DNA from: Eutreptiella sp. 'Long Island Sound 2002'
Taxonomy: Eukaryota > Euglenozoa > Euglenophyceae > Eutreptiales > Eutreptiaceae
Length of the DNA stretch: 64,000 nucleotides
NCBI GenBank assembly: GCA_964036045.1
Contig: OZ038379.1
Location: 16,909,317 to 16,973,316, forward strand
Direction of reading: 5' to 3'
This document shows, in pieces, positions 41,362-52,743 of the stretch. A program made the position numbers and the translations under genes. Every line of letters starts with the position of its first letter. Position 1 is the stretch's first letter. Below the pieces are notes generated by a model, which saw only the letters and a list, made by a program, of their open reading frames with translations, was not told the origin of the DNA and searched no databases.

Positions 41362-43010
41362 CTGGAACAGCGAAGAATGGGAGGCGCAGTGCTCTTGCGG
41401 ACACCCATAACCACACCATGCGGGACAGACCGGAGCCAACAACAGAATTGCGCGACCAGGCCTCCAAGCGCTTGCAAAAGGGGGGGGGGGGGGTAACCGG
41501 CCCTCGTCCCCTCTCGATGGACGGTCAGCCCTGCCATCCTGCTGCTGTCCACCCCCGACGGCCCTCCAACACCACACAATACCCACGGCAGATCGCAAGT
41601 GTCCTTCTTCAAAAGTGACAGCAACTGGCAAGCAAGAAGCACGCAACTAACAAGCGGCGCAAGGTGGGCAGCGAGCAAGCAACAAGCAGCAGGCACACAG
41701 CGAGCAAAAGAGTAGCACCACGGGGGGGCGACTAACAGCAGTCCTGATGCGGCCAACCCCCCCCCCCCCACAGCTATCTGTCAAAACCGGGGGGGGGGGG
41801 GGGGGGCTGGGGGGGGCAGTTTGGGGGGGGGGGGTCGGCTGGAGGGTGTAGGGGGGGTGTTCGGCTGCGGGGAAGGTTCCCAAGGTGGGGGGGGCTTGCG
41901 CGCGACCCAATACTACCACATGCATACCTCCAGGGGGGATGTGTGTCTGGGGGTTTGGGGGTACGGAGGTATGTATGCAATAATAGCGCTTTCTCGTCAT
42001 TGCCGAGAAGAAAGTCTTAGGGGTCGCCACCTTGCCCCCCTCCCCCCTCCCACCTCCCCCTCCCCCCTTCCCCCTTCCCCCTTCCCCCTCCCCCGTTGTT
42101 CCCCCACGCCCCCCGGTTAGTTTGTGAGAAAAGTTCCTGAGGCTTGGTTAGAGTTGGGGGTTAAAAGAAAAAATGGATGGACTTCTGCTTAGAGGTCCTT
42201 GAAAAACTCCCCCTCTGAGGAGGAGGAGGAGGAGTCTTCGATTGAAGCTCCCGTTGGGCTTCATCCCGCCTCTTCTTGTTGCGCTTCCCGACGCTCGTCT
42301 TGCTAATCTGACGCTCAAAAGCACTGATGGTTTGATAAAAAAAGGGGGCGCCATTGGCGCCACGCGAAAAAAAAGGGGGCTCCGTTGGCGCCATGCCCCC
42401 AACCCACTATCTCTCAAACCCGGGGGGGGGGGGGGGGGTGTCGCCGTCGCATACAAGGACCGGGCCCGGCCGCCCCCCGGTGAGTAGCATGCCACCAACA
42501 CCCCCAGTGGCACGCAAATGGCATGCAGGGCTGGATGGTCTCCTCACCACGAATTTGTTGGTCCCCTCATTACTCGCAAAAACAAGGAACAGGGGGAGAA
42601 GGGGATGTGGGGGGCAGCAGGGGATGAATGGTGTACCATGTTCTCAGGAACCGCCCCTGAGGCCCTGCCCGTGCCCCTCTCGCGCCCCATAGGGCCCGTA
42701 CGGCAGTCGGGCCGGTAGAGTGGAAGGATCAGCAATGAAACCACGTGACCATCATGAGCACAAAGACGTTTTCCCACCATTCCCCCATTTTCCACCATTT
42801 CGCCTTGCCCCTCCGGTTTTCCCCCATCCCCCTCTCTCCTCAGATCTCCGTTTAGATAATAGTTCTTTCTAGATTTTGGGCGCCATTGAGGCCTGCAACG
42901 AGCAACCCACCAGGCAACAATCCACAGGTCCACAGCAGACACGCCCGCATACACACAACAGCAGGTGTACTTGTTGAGGGTGTTCTTCAAACAGGCATGC
43001 ACAGGCACAC
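41362..43010 (-). other. PFR gene intron 3, poly-G-rich
   Basis: No gene. It contains runs of 10-20 G (or C) at about 41476, 41758, 41791, 41824 and 42421. Two related sequences lead into G runs (CTATCTGTCAAAACC at about 41773 and CTATCTCTCAAACCC at about 42405), so the runs appear to cap copies of one repeat. Confidence 0.7.
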
Positions 43011-43403
43011 CTTCCGCAGCTCCTCCTGCTCAGACTTTGTGATGCGATTGGTTGTCAATTCATAACGCGCACGACCCTTTTGCCGCAGCTCTGCGATGAT
43101 GTCCGGCAAAAGGGTGGTGTACCGGTTGCGCCACATGTCTTGCCAAAGCTGCGTCTGCGCGGCCTCATTCGCACGGGTCTCTTTCGTGTTCTCCTCGGAA
43201 TAGGCGGCCCACTGCTTCAGTGCCTCCACATCCTCGGCATCCGCAGCAATAATGCTGTCATGCACACGGGCCAGATCTGTCTCACATCGGCTGCTCAAGC
43301 TGCGAAACGCCTGCTTCAGAGCACGGGTCTTTTTGTTGCTTTCTGCCGCGGTGCTAAACATGTCTGCGAACAACCCGATCTCTTCTTCCTTCGATGCGAT
43401 CAC
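43011..43403 (-). CDS. Paraflagellar-rod-type protein, exon 3
   Basis: Starts after ACACGGCAG and ends CTGCGGAAG before GTGTGC, 131 codons in phase 0. It codes for IGLFADMFSTAAESNKKTRA, LSSRCETDLARVHDSIIAAD, EDVEALKQWAA and ELTTNRITKSEQEELRK. The family match is the R-C-E-D-D-L-R-S-V-H-E-A-I-x-x-A-D-x-E-D-A-E-A-x-K block. It is separated from exon 2 by a 16.9-kb intron. Confidence 0.9.
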
Positions 43404-44159
43404 CTGCCGTGTGCATGGCATGGCACGCTGGCTTGGAGGTGGGGCAGGGTTTATCCCAAAGGGTTTATGCCCTCCAGGCAGATGCTGGGAGTTACTCTCC
43501 GCCCTGTCCAAAGACGAGCAAAATACAGTACAAGAAAGGCCAGACCGCAGTGTCCGTCATTAGATAAGCCCATGCTTACGTGCGGCGTGCATGCGGCAGG
43601 CACACAAAGCACACACGCTTGCGCTGACCAAGCGCATTTGCTGTGGCTTCAACCTCCTCCCGCGATTCTGGCCGGCTGTCAACCAGGGCGGTCCTTGAGG
43701 GGTGGTACTCCGTAGACATGAACAAAAATCTCTGTGTTGAAAGACCGCCCCGTTGTCGACCCAACTGTGGCTGTACAAACGGCACCAGCAGGCAGAAGTG
43801 GTTTGTGCGGAGGGCCATGCTTTGTGGGGATTTGGTGTGTGGTTGTTGTATGTAGGGCTGTGTTGTGTGGATGCACTCAAGCACATGCAACAACATCTAG
43901 CGCCTGCAAGAAAAAAAAGAAAGGAAAATGTTAACATTTGGGACACTTTTTTTTCACTTTTGTCTGTTAATATTAATTGGAAAACGTAGTTTTTGAAGTG
44001 CCGTTCGAAAAATTAAATGTTAATTGGAAGAAATTAACAGCGACGTCCTAAAAATTAACAAAAAGACACAGGCACACAAAACCACACAAAGCTGGAAACC
44101 TCAAAACTTGCTGGGGCCCCTTGGGCCCGGACAACCCCCAGGGCTGTCTTGACGTGGCT

Positions 44160-45165
44160 GGCAGCGGGTGGGGTAGTGGTCTGTGGGGCTGTGCGGTACC
44201 TGGCTGTGGTGTGTGGGGTGTGGGCACGGGGGCCGCCGCCAGCCAATGTGTGACTCCGAGGGGTGTGCGACAGTTTGGGGGGCTGTAGGGGGGGGGGGGG
44301 GACCCCACCCGCCCCCAAAGGGGGGGGGGGGGGAGGGGACCCCTCCCCCCCCCTTGGTTGACCCAAACCTTGGGGGTCAGCGGGTCGGGCGGTCAGCCGC
44401 CGGGCCAACCGGGGGGGGTTGGTGAGTACCCCAACATACATACCTCAAAGTGATCCCCATGACACACTGATAATTTTGAATATGCACAAGTGGGGTAAAA
44501 ATTTTTTTTAAAAAAAATTGCCCCTCAACTCAGGCTCCCATCAGCCAAGGTCCGACCCGGAGGCCGGGTCGGGGTCAAACCCCTTTTTTGTGCTTTTCAG
44601 CCATTTTTGAATTCTCCACAAAATTCTGAGTATTTTGAGTATAGACACATAGGGTCGAACAAAAAACTTTCCCCCTGCCGTATGCCTAAAACAAAATCTC
44701 CGGCGCCCACAAAACCCATTGTTCTGTACAACCATTTTGGGGTCTGTAGAGGGGGGGGGGGGGGTATCCCCCCCCCTTTGGGGTCGGGTCCTGACCATGA
44801 TTGGCCCCCGTGGGTGTGGGGTTGCAGGTTGTGGGGCTAAGAGGTGTGGGGTTGTGGGGTGTGGGGCTTTGGTGTGTTGGGTTGAGGTGTGCGGGGTTGT
44901 GAAGTGTGGGGCTGTGGTGTGTGGGGCTGTGGAGTGTGTGTGGGGTGGCGGCGGGTGGGGTTGTGGTCTATGGGGCTGTGTGGTATGTGGTTGTGGGGTG
45001 TGGGGTGTGGTGTTGCGGAGTGTGGGATTGAAAGGTGTGGGGTTCTGGGGTGTGTGGCTTTGGTGTGTGGGGTTGTGTTGTGTGGACCCTTGGGGTGTGG
45101 GCCTATGGTGTGTAGTGGTGCGGCCGCCCCTACACCCGATGTGGGGGGGGGGGGGGGGGATTGAA
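44160..45165. repeat. G/T-rich degenerate satellite with poly-G runs
   Basis: Blocks of GTGTGGGG / GGGGTTGTGGGG words, densest at 44810-45160, with G runs at about 44288, 44320, 44750 and 45143. The plus strand has many closely spaced G3-G5 groups and could form quadruplexes. Apparent Cys/Gly/Trp-rich ORFs here are composition artefacts. Confidence 0.75.
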
Positions 45166-47310
45166 GCTTAATTTTTGCCCCCCGGTATTAACCTTCGGAT
45201 GTTAATATTTTCCAGCTAAAAAGTAAGTGATATATAAAATATTAAAAGCTACTAGCGTTAATATTAACAGACAAAAATTAACGGGACCGCAGTAAAAATT
45301 AAGCTAATCGAAAACATGTACAAAAAAGCAAAACCCATCGGGGGTAGGCATAGGGAAGGCATAGGGACCCCCGGTGGGGGGGGGGGGGGAAGGGGGGGGT
45401 GTCACCAACAAAATGTGCGCACAATGGTATAAACAACGTGCAAAAAGAAAAAGGAATACCCTCCCTCACCTTAACCGCTACGGCAAGGGGAGGACCACGG
45501 GGGGGCCGTCTCCTCGCTTTTGTACGCGACCCCCCCCCCAGTAGAAGTGGGCCGAACGCCCCTGGGGGGGGGGGTCCCAAGTGGGGCAATTTGGGGGGGG
45601 GGGGGGGGCAGGCTCCGCTTACCTCCCCTTGCCCTCCCTCTAACCATACCATCGCCATAAACCTAACCCTAACCTTTGCAGTAACCTGGTTTGGCCATGC
45701 CGGCCATGTTGATTAGGCTGAACATCATCCACCAAATTTCATTCATGGCTGCTTTTGCCACATCATTGATCTCCATTTCGTACCCCAATACTCACTCTAA
45801 CCCTAGCCTCAGGTGAGAGCTGGGGCTAGGGTGCGGGCTAGGGTCACCGAGCTGGTGGAACCAGTCTTGGTTTTATAACCCTTTTTAGTGTCTAGGGTGG
45901 ACCTACCAGGTTTAGCAGCAGCAGCAAGCAAGCAAGCAAGCAGCAAGCAGCAAACAGCAGCACGCGCGAAATGGGTAAAAATCAGAAATCCGTCGTGGTG
46001 CTTTGGATTTGGTTGAAATTTTGGTGCATGATACCTATGGGTGTGAAGTACAATCACACAAAGTTTGGGCGAGAAACTCAACGGTGGCGGCCGGGAACGG
46101 GATTCGTAAGTGGCGGACCTCAGTTTCAAAAGCTGCAGTTTAGGGCCAAAAACAGCCATTTTTGGGCCAAAAAAGCCCTAGAACACATTCAAAACGGCCA
46201 AACGAAGGGAAACAGTGGGAGCACGCCACGTGCGGCTTGACTTCCCCGTGTCAAGGAGCTCTTTGCGGCCCTCTAACTCCACCAGATGTCCCGGAAACGG
46301 CCGAAAAAGGCCCCCCGAAGCTCCAAATGCCGACAGGCACAAACCAAGAACAGGCCATATCTTTGGCTACATGGCTCAAAATGCGATTCCGAGGGCACCT
46401 ACTCCACCCGCAACCCCCCACTTTTTGTGGCTTCCACCCCTCAGAATTGCCCAAACGGACGCCTAGACCCCAATACCTAGGCCCACTAGGCTGCGGCAAG
46501 CTGCAAGCTCAAACCGAAACAGGTGGGTGCCCAAATGGGTCAACAGGGTCCAATAGGGGCAAAATATTGACTTTTCTCAAAAATGATCCTAGACCACGCG
46601 CGACGCTAAAACAAGTGTTTTTGGACTGTTTTGAGCTTGGGGGGGCCCATTTTGGTCCCCCGAAAATCCCAAAATGCCTTCAAAATGGGTTGTTTTGGGA
46701 CCAAAAATGGGTCAAAAACGCATTTTTCCAAACCTCATCCTAGACCATTTGGGGTGCACAAACGGGTGAAATGAGCCCATTTTGAGCCCATTTTGGGGCA
46801 TTTTGGCCCCTCAAAAGTCCAAAAAGCCTTGAAAGTGGGCCTTGTGGTGATGGGGTTCACTTGCAAGCTGATTTCACTTTGTCAAGAGCCATCAATGTGT
46901 GAATTATTCTTGATGTCCCTCACCAGTCATAGCTGATGTTCCCTCCCCCACCAGCTCGGTCCCAATATTCAGTCTTGATTGGGGTTAGGTGTAGGGTTAG
47001 GAGCAGGCTGAGGGTTGGGATGGCGTTAGAGTCAAGGTTGGGTTCAAGGGTAGTGTTGGGGTGCTCCACCGCCTGGGCGGGGAGGGGTGCTACGTGGGCA
47101 AGGGAAAAATTTTTCGCGCGTCTTCGGCGCCACCATATGTATGGCCGGCAGCTATTGACCCTTGGTAACTAAGTGGGCCTGGAGGGTAGGGAGGGGGGGG
47201 GCGTACCCGAACTGATGAGACGCCCCCCCCCCCCCGTGGGGAGGACATAGGAAGGAGGAAGGAGCGATGTGTGTGGGAGGAGATGGGTGTCTCGGGTTGC
47301 CAATATCATT
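45166..47310. other. Intron 2 sequence without recognised gene
   Basis: Further poly-G runs at about 45376, 45397, 45565 and 45593. A stretch rich in CCCATTTTGG-type words lies at 46620-46840. AT-rich TTAATATTAA patches occur at 45190-45300 and recall those at 43940-44060 in opposite orientation. No ORF with coding character. Confidence 0.5.
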
Positions 47311-47320
47311 GTGTGTGAGT

Positions 47321-47382
<62 letters not shown>

Positions 47383-47388
47383 GTGTAT
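47311..47388. repeat. (GT)n microsatellite
   Basis: Nearly pure GT dinucleotide repeat, uninterrupted for more than 45 bases in its central part (TG from 47328 to 47378). Confidence 0.95.
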
Positions 47389-47648
47389 CTTGGAAGATCA
47401 CACAAGAAAAAGGTGCATAAATGGTATCTATTTTGTGTATAGAGCACATTATGGGCGACACCAATGAGGCATCGCATGAAGGATTGGTCACCCTTGATGA
47501 CCAACTCACTGGGTACCCACCGCGTTGCCTTATAGAACATCTTGCAGCCGTGAATAGACTGCAATATCTACGCGGTGCCCATTAATTTTCGCCCGATAAT
47601 ATTAAGTTAATTTTTCGATTTCCATTAATATTTGCCAAATATTAAATA

Positions 47649-48850
47649 TCAACAAGCAGAAATTACTGCAACATTTAACGTACAGCGAAACGGTCGTATA
47701 ACTGCAAATTCTTGGCCCATGTAGTCGCTAAGGCGGCCATGTTTTTTGTCCCCGCATACGGCCATTCCAATCACCCATAAATAGGCGGGTGAGTGCCCCC
47801 GTGACCCATGGTTGAGGAGCCCAATGGATAGTTGGGTCCAACCACCGGCACAAGGGTATGCATCCCCGCGGAGGATAAAAGTGAGGGGCCAACTCCAATT
47901 GATGGTGTCCACCAGTGAATGGACGTGACTGGAGGTAGCGGGCCCAAGATTGCAGCGGCCAAGAGCGGGCACTGGTAGGGGGATACGCAACGGACACGGG
48001 TGGCTCTAGCTCAAGGGGCTGGGCCTATATGCCTTCCATGTGTCCGTGAGGTGGTCACGCGAAGTGATGGGCCGCGGGATGGGAGGCCCGTGGCGGCGGG
48101 GTAAGCGCCCCCCTAGCGACTCATGAACTCCGTCACATGCTGGAAGCCGCTCTTGGGGCCATTCAAATCCATAAGTAGCCAGATCTACTCAGGTGCCGGG
48201 AAGAGGACAGAGGTTTCATAGCCTCTATTTGCTTGCTGCGGATGAGGGGGAGTTGGGCTACCTCGGTGGCCTCGTACCACCGGGCCTTGGCCAAAGGGGA
48301 TGAGGCTACCCACTCACCAAGGAGTGGCAACACCAAAGAGTGACACAAACTCTTGGCCCCACTCAAACATGTAAGCGTCATGCTAGGCTCAAGAATCGTG
48401 TCACGAGAGAAGGGCATAACAAGAGCTACACAAGGGAAAAAAGAGGTTGGGAGTGGGATGGGTGGGCCGTCTGGAGAGGGATGTGTGGGCCTACGTAGTC
48501 ACCTTAGGGACTACGCAACCCCTGTAGTATCCCGTTGGGCGCCCTTTGACCAACCAAACACCTTGAGGGGGCGCAATGCACACACAAACAAACACTTGGA
48601 CAATGGCATAGGAGGCAAGGCAGCGGCAATGTGTCGGACACACTGTCGTTGTTCACTAGTTTTAGGAAAGAGGGTGGCAGGCAAATGTTTGTGGACATAG
48701 ACAGCAGAGTTGTCGGCAAAGGTGTCCACAACGATTGGTATGCAGTTTGGGCGCGGCGGATCCATGAAACCAAGGAGGAGACATATTGGCGAGTTTGAAG
48801 TTCGCTGGATAAATGGTAGATGCCATTTATAGACCAATAAAGGCACCTAG
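47649..48850 (-). pseudogene. Possible decayed coding sequence, unidentified
   Basis: Three minus-strand stretches have protein-like character but lie in different frames with stops between them: DPPRPNCIPIVVDTFADNSA (about 48780), SPLAKARWYEATEVAQLPLI (about 48290) and GDAYPCAGGWTQLSIGLLNH (about 47850). They could be one inactivated transposon gene. No family is recognised and the intervals are too damaged for a model. Confidence 0.25.
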
Positions 48851-50363
48851 CAGAACTTTCCCCCCCTCCCCCGAGTCGTCCTTGTAAGGACTGCGAAAAC
48901 AAGCACCGGGCGTTTCAAATTGCATACCTCCATTATGTGTGTGGTTGCAAGAACTTTGTTGCTCTCTTGGGTCGCATGGGCGTCGTATCCGTAACCGCAG
49001 ATGGAAGCCTGCAGTGGACCATGCCCTGTGGCAATTCACAGATAACGTAATGGTAGCTTCCAAGGGTTGTGCCCCACACCAAACCAAATGTACCAAGTAT
49101 GCAAAACAGTGGAGGCTTGGGACCTACACCCTTTGTGCCCCTGCTGTGACAAAGATTCTATGGCAGTCTATTACAGTGCCTGTATGAAAACCTCGGTGCC
49201 TTGCATGGGAGTGTCTTGGTATGTCTTGCCCTCGCCCGCGGTTGTGTTCTGCCACTCCCACCCCAACGCACTCGACGCCAACGGTAAACTAAAATTTGCC
49301 ACCCTGTTGCAAAGCTTTTGGGTGTCAAACACCCGCTTGAGCACTAATGTCGTTGTGTCTGTCTTGTCCAACACACTGCCTTTCCTCCAATCCTAGGGTG
49401 CATTCCCGTTGTTCTGTGTCATGTGGATGCTGCTGGTGGTACTTTCGGCCATTGGAGACTTTGCAATGCAAAAAATGTGGATCTCGCTCTAGATCTCAGC
49501 CCTAGGCTCCATGTCCTCATCTCTTTTCGTACTGTTCCCGGCCTTCTCATCAGAATGTTGGCTTTCTCTTTCCGCAGTCTTCCCGGCCTTCTCAATAGAA
49601 CATTGACGTTGGACACTCTGCTGTCTACGAAACTAACCATCTCCTCCCAATGCTCGCTATGTCGAGTCAACAACCGTCCCCGGAGCTGCCCTTATGAGTG
49701 TTCCTTCTCTTCACCGACACTAGCTGGAGATATGCTGTTCGAAATCGCTCCATCTGCTTGGTCCGAATTTCATCTTGACCCCAATGAAGCATGCTTTTCA
49801 CAAAGGTAAGCTCTTGGGGGTTGAGCAAAGCGCCCGAATACAGCTCAAACTTAGACTGTTGAGAGCGCCCACCGCCAAATGTTCACGATGGATATCAGAA
49901 GGGTTGTTGCCCAAACGGGACAGCTGTGCAGTTGAAGTATAAAAGCTGTACTATTTTTAGAAGTGCTAAACCCACAAAAGTAAAACAGTTGCAAACAAGT
50001 TTCAAAATTACAGAAAACACAACCGCTGTCCTACCCTGGAAGCAGTACAAGTACCAGCGAAAGCATACATCATTTTAGCTACTTCTAATGGGTCGTACCA
50101 GTTTTGTTTGTTTGAAGCTATAGAAAGCGGAACCACCGACGAAAAAAAAATTTCCAAAAGTGCAATGACACAAGGGAGTGCAGAATGCGGATACAAGGTA
50201 TGCGTGGCAGGGACAGGCGTGATGCACAGGGCAAAGAGACACAAAGCAACACAGCAGCGGACGATACTGTGAAAATGTAGCAAGCATTACATTTCGTGGT
50301 CTTGAGTATGGATACTAACCGTCGGACAGCGACAATATAACATGGTCAAATCAGCAGGATGGA
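48851..50363. other. No gene recognised
   Basis: Plain sequence inside intron 2, with short ORFs in both strands lacking convincing composition. The region precedes the palindrome-bearing island. Confidence 0.45.
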
Positions 50364-50385
50364 AAATCTCAGCGCATTTGCGCTG
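50364..50385. repeat. Palindrome a (intron island)
   Basis: AATCTCAGCGCATTTGCGCT followed by GT: the core palindrome is complete on the left but loses the last arm bases on the right. It lies about 430 bp beyond the stop of the ParB-like gene. Confidence 0.8.
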
Positions 50386-50432
50386 TAAAAATCTGAAACG
50401 GCCAATATGATACCATAAAACTGCTGTTTGGT

Positions 50433-50464
50433 AAAATCTCAGCGCAAATGAGCCGAGATTTTTT
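50433..50464. repeat. Palindrome b, diverged (intron island)
   Basis: AAAATCTCAGCGCAAATG then AGCCGAGATTTTTT. The loop is inverted (AAAT for ATTT) and the right arm has CCG for GCG, so the arms still largely pair. Confidence 0.7.
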
Positions 50465-50817
50465 GGAATCAGCAAAACAAGGTCTGAGAACCTGTCTCTG
50501 AACGCCCGGTACATGGCGTGCAAAAGTATCCCACGGGTGACATGCACCAGTAAAAGTAATGTGGCTCGTCCGACAAACACGGACGACATATAATGCAACA
50601 CAACTCTATGGCAGCCTCCAATCTGCTCCACCATGTGTCACACGTTGGCATGCATGCACCATGCTTGCAGGAAAAGTAGTCCAACACGAAGTGTCGGAAA
50701 TTAGAAGGGATGTACAAAGATCGTGATTACTGTGTACAGCAACTCACGCAACGTCGATGGTGCAAAACCGCAACAGCGGTAAAAATATATAGCACAAAAC
50801 ATTCTGAGTACCCGTGC

Positions 50818-51796
50818 CTACTTCTTCTTGCCTTTCTTCAACGTGGTGCCCCTGAAGGCGGCTGCATTGAAGGCCTCCATCGGCGAACGCTTCTTCGCGT
50901 TGATCCCGGCTTCCTGCGCAGCAGCGTCGGTCTTTGCTTTCGCTTCTTTTTCTGCATCCGCCTTCTCCTTCTTTTTCTTTTCCCTTTCTTCCTTGTCCTG
51001 CTTCTTCTTCGCCTCTTTCTCGGCCTTTTCCGTCTCCTTCTTTTTGCGCTCCTTCTCCTTCTCTTCCGCCTTCTTCTTTTTCATCTCCTCTTTTTCCTCC
51101 TTCTTCGACATCTCGCGTCGATGCTTCGATGGCTCGGCACTGGTAGCCATCTCGTCGTTAGCCTCCTTTGCATGCTTTCCTCCAATACACCACGTACTCC
51201 CAGCTGCGAGAAACGCGAAGACACGTTTATAAACATAAAGTGGGCCACAACTGTACACAAGAACCAGACAAACACAACGATCACACACCTTGATCGTCCC
51301 AGCAGAGAAGTACAAGACGTTCCTTTGGAGGAGCAGCCAGAAAATCGGTCTTCACCTCCTTGACCCGTTCTGGGTCAATGTGTCTTGTCTGCCCCATTGT
51401 GCATGTCCGATCAATCTGCACGGACGACGACGGCACGTTCACTCTCCGCTCCACAATAAACTCGCCCAATGACAACTTCGCCATTCGTGTCCCGCAGTCC
51501 TTCGGACGCATTTTCATAGACAGAGTTGCTGCATCCCCAGACTTCTTCTTCTTCTCCTTTACTTTCTTCGGCGAACCCGTGAGCTGCTCCTGCACAGGTC
51601 CAGGCTTCCCAGCATTTTTTGGCTTGTTGTCATCATCGGCGGAATCAGATCCATCATCAGACTTGTCGTCGCCCTTCGAAGGTTTCGTCTCGGCGTCATT
51701 GTCTGCATCAGAAATCCCGCTGCCATCGGAATCTTCAGTCTTCGAGCCCTTGGCAGGCTCATTGTCCGAACTATCATTGTCGTTGTCCTTTGCCAT
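50818..51796 (-). CDS. Two-exon gene: ParB-like motif with Lys/Glu-rich coiled tail
   Basis: Exon 1 51796-51289 and exon 2 51203-50818 join at GATCAAG / CTGGGAG (donor GTGTGT, acceptor TTTCTCGCAG) with matching phase, giving 297 residues. The first ~75 residues are acidic Asp/Ser/Lys-rich. Then come KLSLGEFIVERRVNVPSSSV and IDPERVKEVKTDFLAAPP ... LVLLCWDD. The intron falls just before WCIGGKHAKEA. The order I-D-x-x-R-V, a beta strand, then G-G-K-H-x-x-E-A resembles the ParB/sulfiredoxin-like fold motif (G-G-x-H-R-x-x-A), with Ala in place of Arg. The last ~130 residues are almost pure Lys/Glu/Ala coiled coil ending in a basic KKGKKK tail. Nuclease or DNA-binding activity is only a suggestion. 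The gene lies on the same strand as the host gene whose intron contains it. Confidence 0.65.
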
Positions 51797-52390
51797 AGAG
51801 TGCAGGCACTGGTAAACCAAGGCAGAAGTGGGAACAGAATAAAATATAACAAACGAGAATGTCTTAGCACAACACTACACAATCCCGTGTCACAAAATTG
51901 TACATCAACAGCTAAAGCTAAGCATGTTGTGGTTCAATAGGTGCACTAGCAGCAGGGAACAGCCTTCTATGGAGACAAACGGGTGGCACAAGGTGCAATG
52001 CAGATGGTGCAAATCTGTCAAAACGGCCAGAACTATCAGCAAAGAAAAGGACGAGGGGGATAATGACATCTGCGAACGTACAGAATTAGGCAAAAGTAGT
52101 GGGACACTGTGAACTGATATGACCGGCGATCAGTGTAACTAGCACGTGGTATCGAAGTGGCAATTATCAACAGAGCAGCAGGAACAGATCATCATGTTGG
52201 GAACTGTGGTGTGTCGACGGACACCGCATGCACGCACGTTCTAACCCACCCTGTACGACATATCTTTGGTACATTAAAGGGCCACAGAAGGATTCAAACA
52301 ACAAGCAGACGGCAGTAGCTTCTGTTTGGCAGGTCTCCGAAAAGACATCCTCGGCTCGGGTTAAAAACACGATATTTCACGAAAATAAAA

Positions 52391-52410
52391 ATCTCGGCGC
52401 ATTTGCGCTG
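52391..52410. repeat. Palindrome c (intron island)
   Basis: ATCTCGGCGCATTTGCGCTG between the two island genes, with one change in the left arm relative to the consensus. Confidence 0.8.
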
Positions 52411-52743
52411 AAAATATACAATCTAGCTGTTCTCGTGTATCAAATCACTGAATTCTGTTCTCGGCTGTGACGTGCGCACGCGCTACAAAGCGGAGGTACC
52501 GGTAACCGGGGCCCGCAGGATCGCATGTACTGTGTGCATCGTGTTTCAGGTCTGACAGCCTGCACCACAAACTGGAAAACATATTCAACCCGGTGTGTGG
52601 TATTCCTGACGACCCTGACTGTCCAGTCTTCCATTCAAGCCATTCAAGTGTCATGAGTAAACAACCGCGAAGCAAAATACGCAGGACACCAGGCTGACGG
52701 CACGCTGAAGATTCGCAGTAAACGTCGCACAATACTTCGTAAT

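Noticed and set aside
40801-41496. 231-codon plus-strand ORF opposite PFR exon 4
   Set aside because: It is antisense to the best-conserved PFR exon; Leu-rich composition is what antisense of a Glu/Lys/Gln-rich coiled coil gives.
43080-43715. 211-codon plus-strand ORF opposite PFR exon 3
   Set aside because: Antisense shadow of exon 3, continuing into non-coding sequence.
46162-46743. 193-codon ORF in intron 2
   Set aside because: Made of CCCATTTTGG-type repeated words; no protein-like pattern.
47169-47564. His-Thr repeat ORF
   Set aside because: Translation of the (GT)n microsatellite.
50828-51232. Phe/Ser-rich plus-strand ORF with apparent membrane character
   Set aside because: Antisense of the Lys/Glu coiled tail of the ParB-like gene; TTC/TCT runs make false hydrophobic segments.
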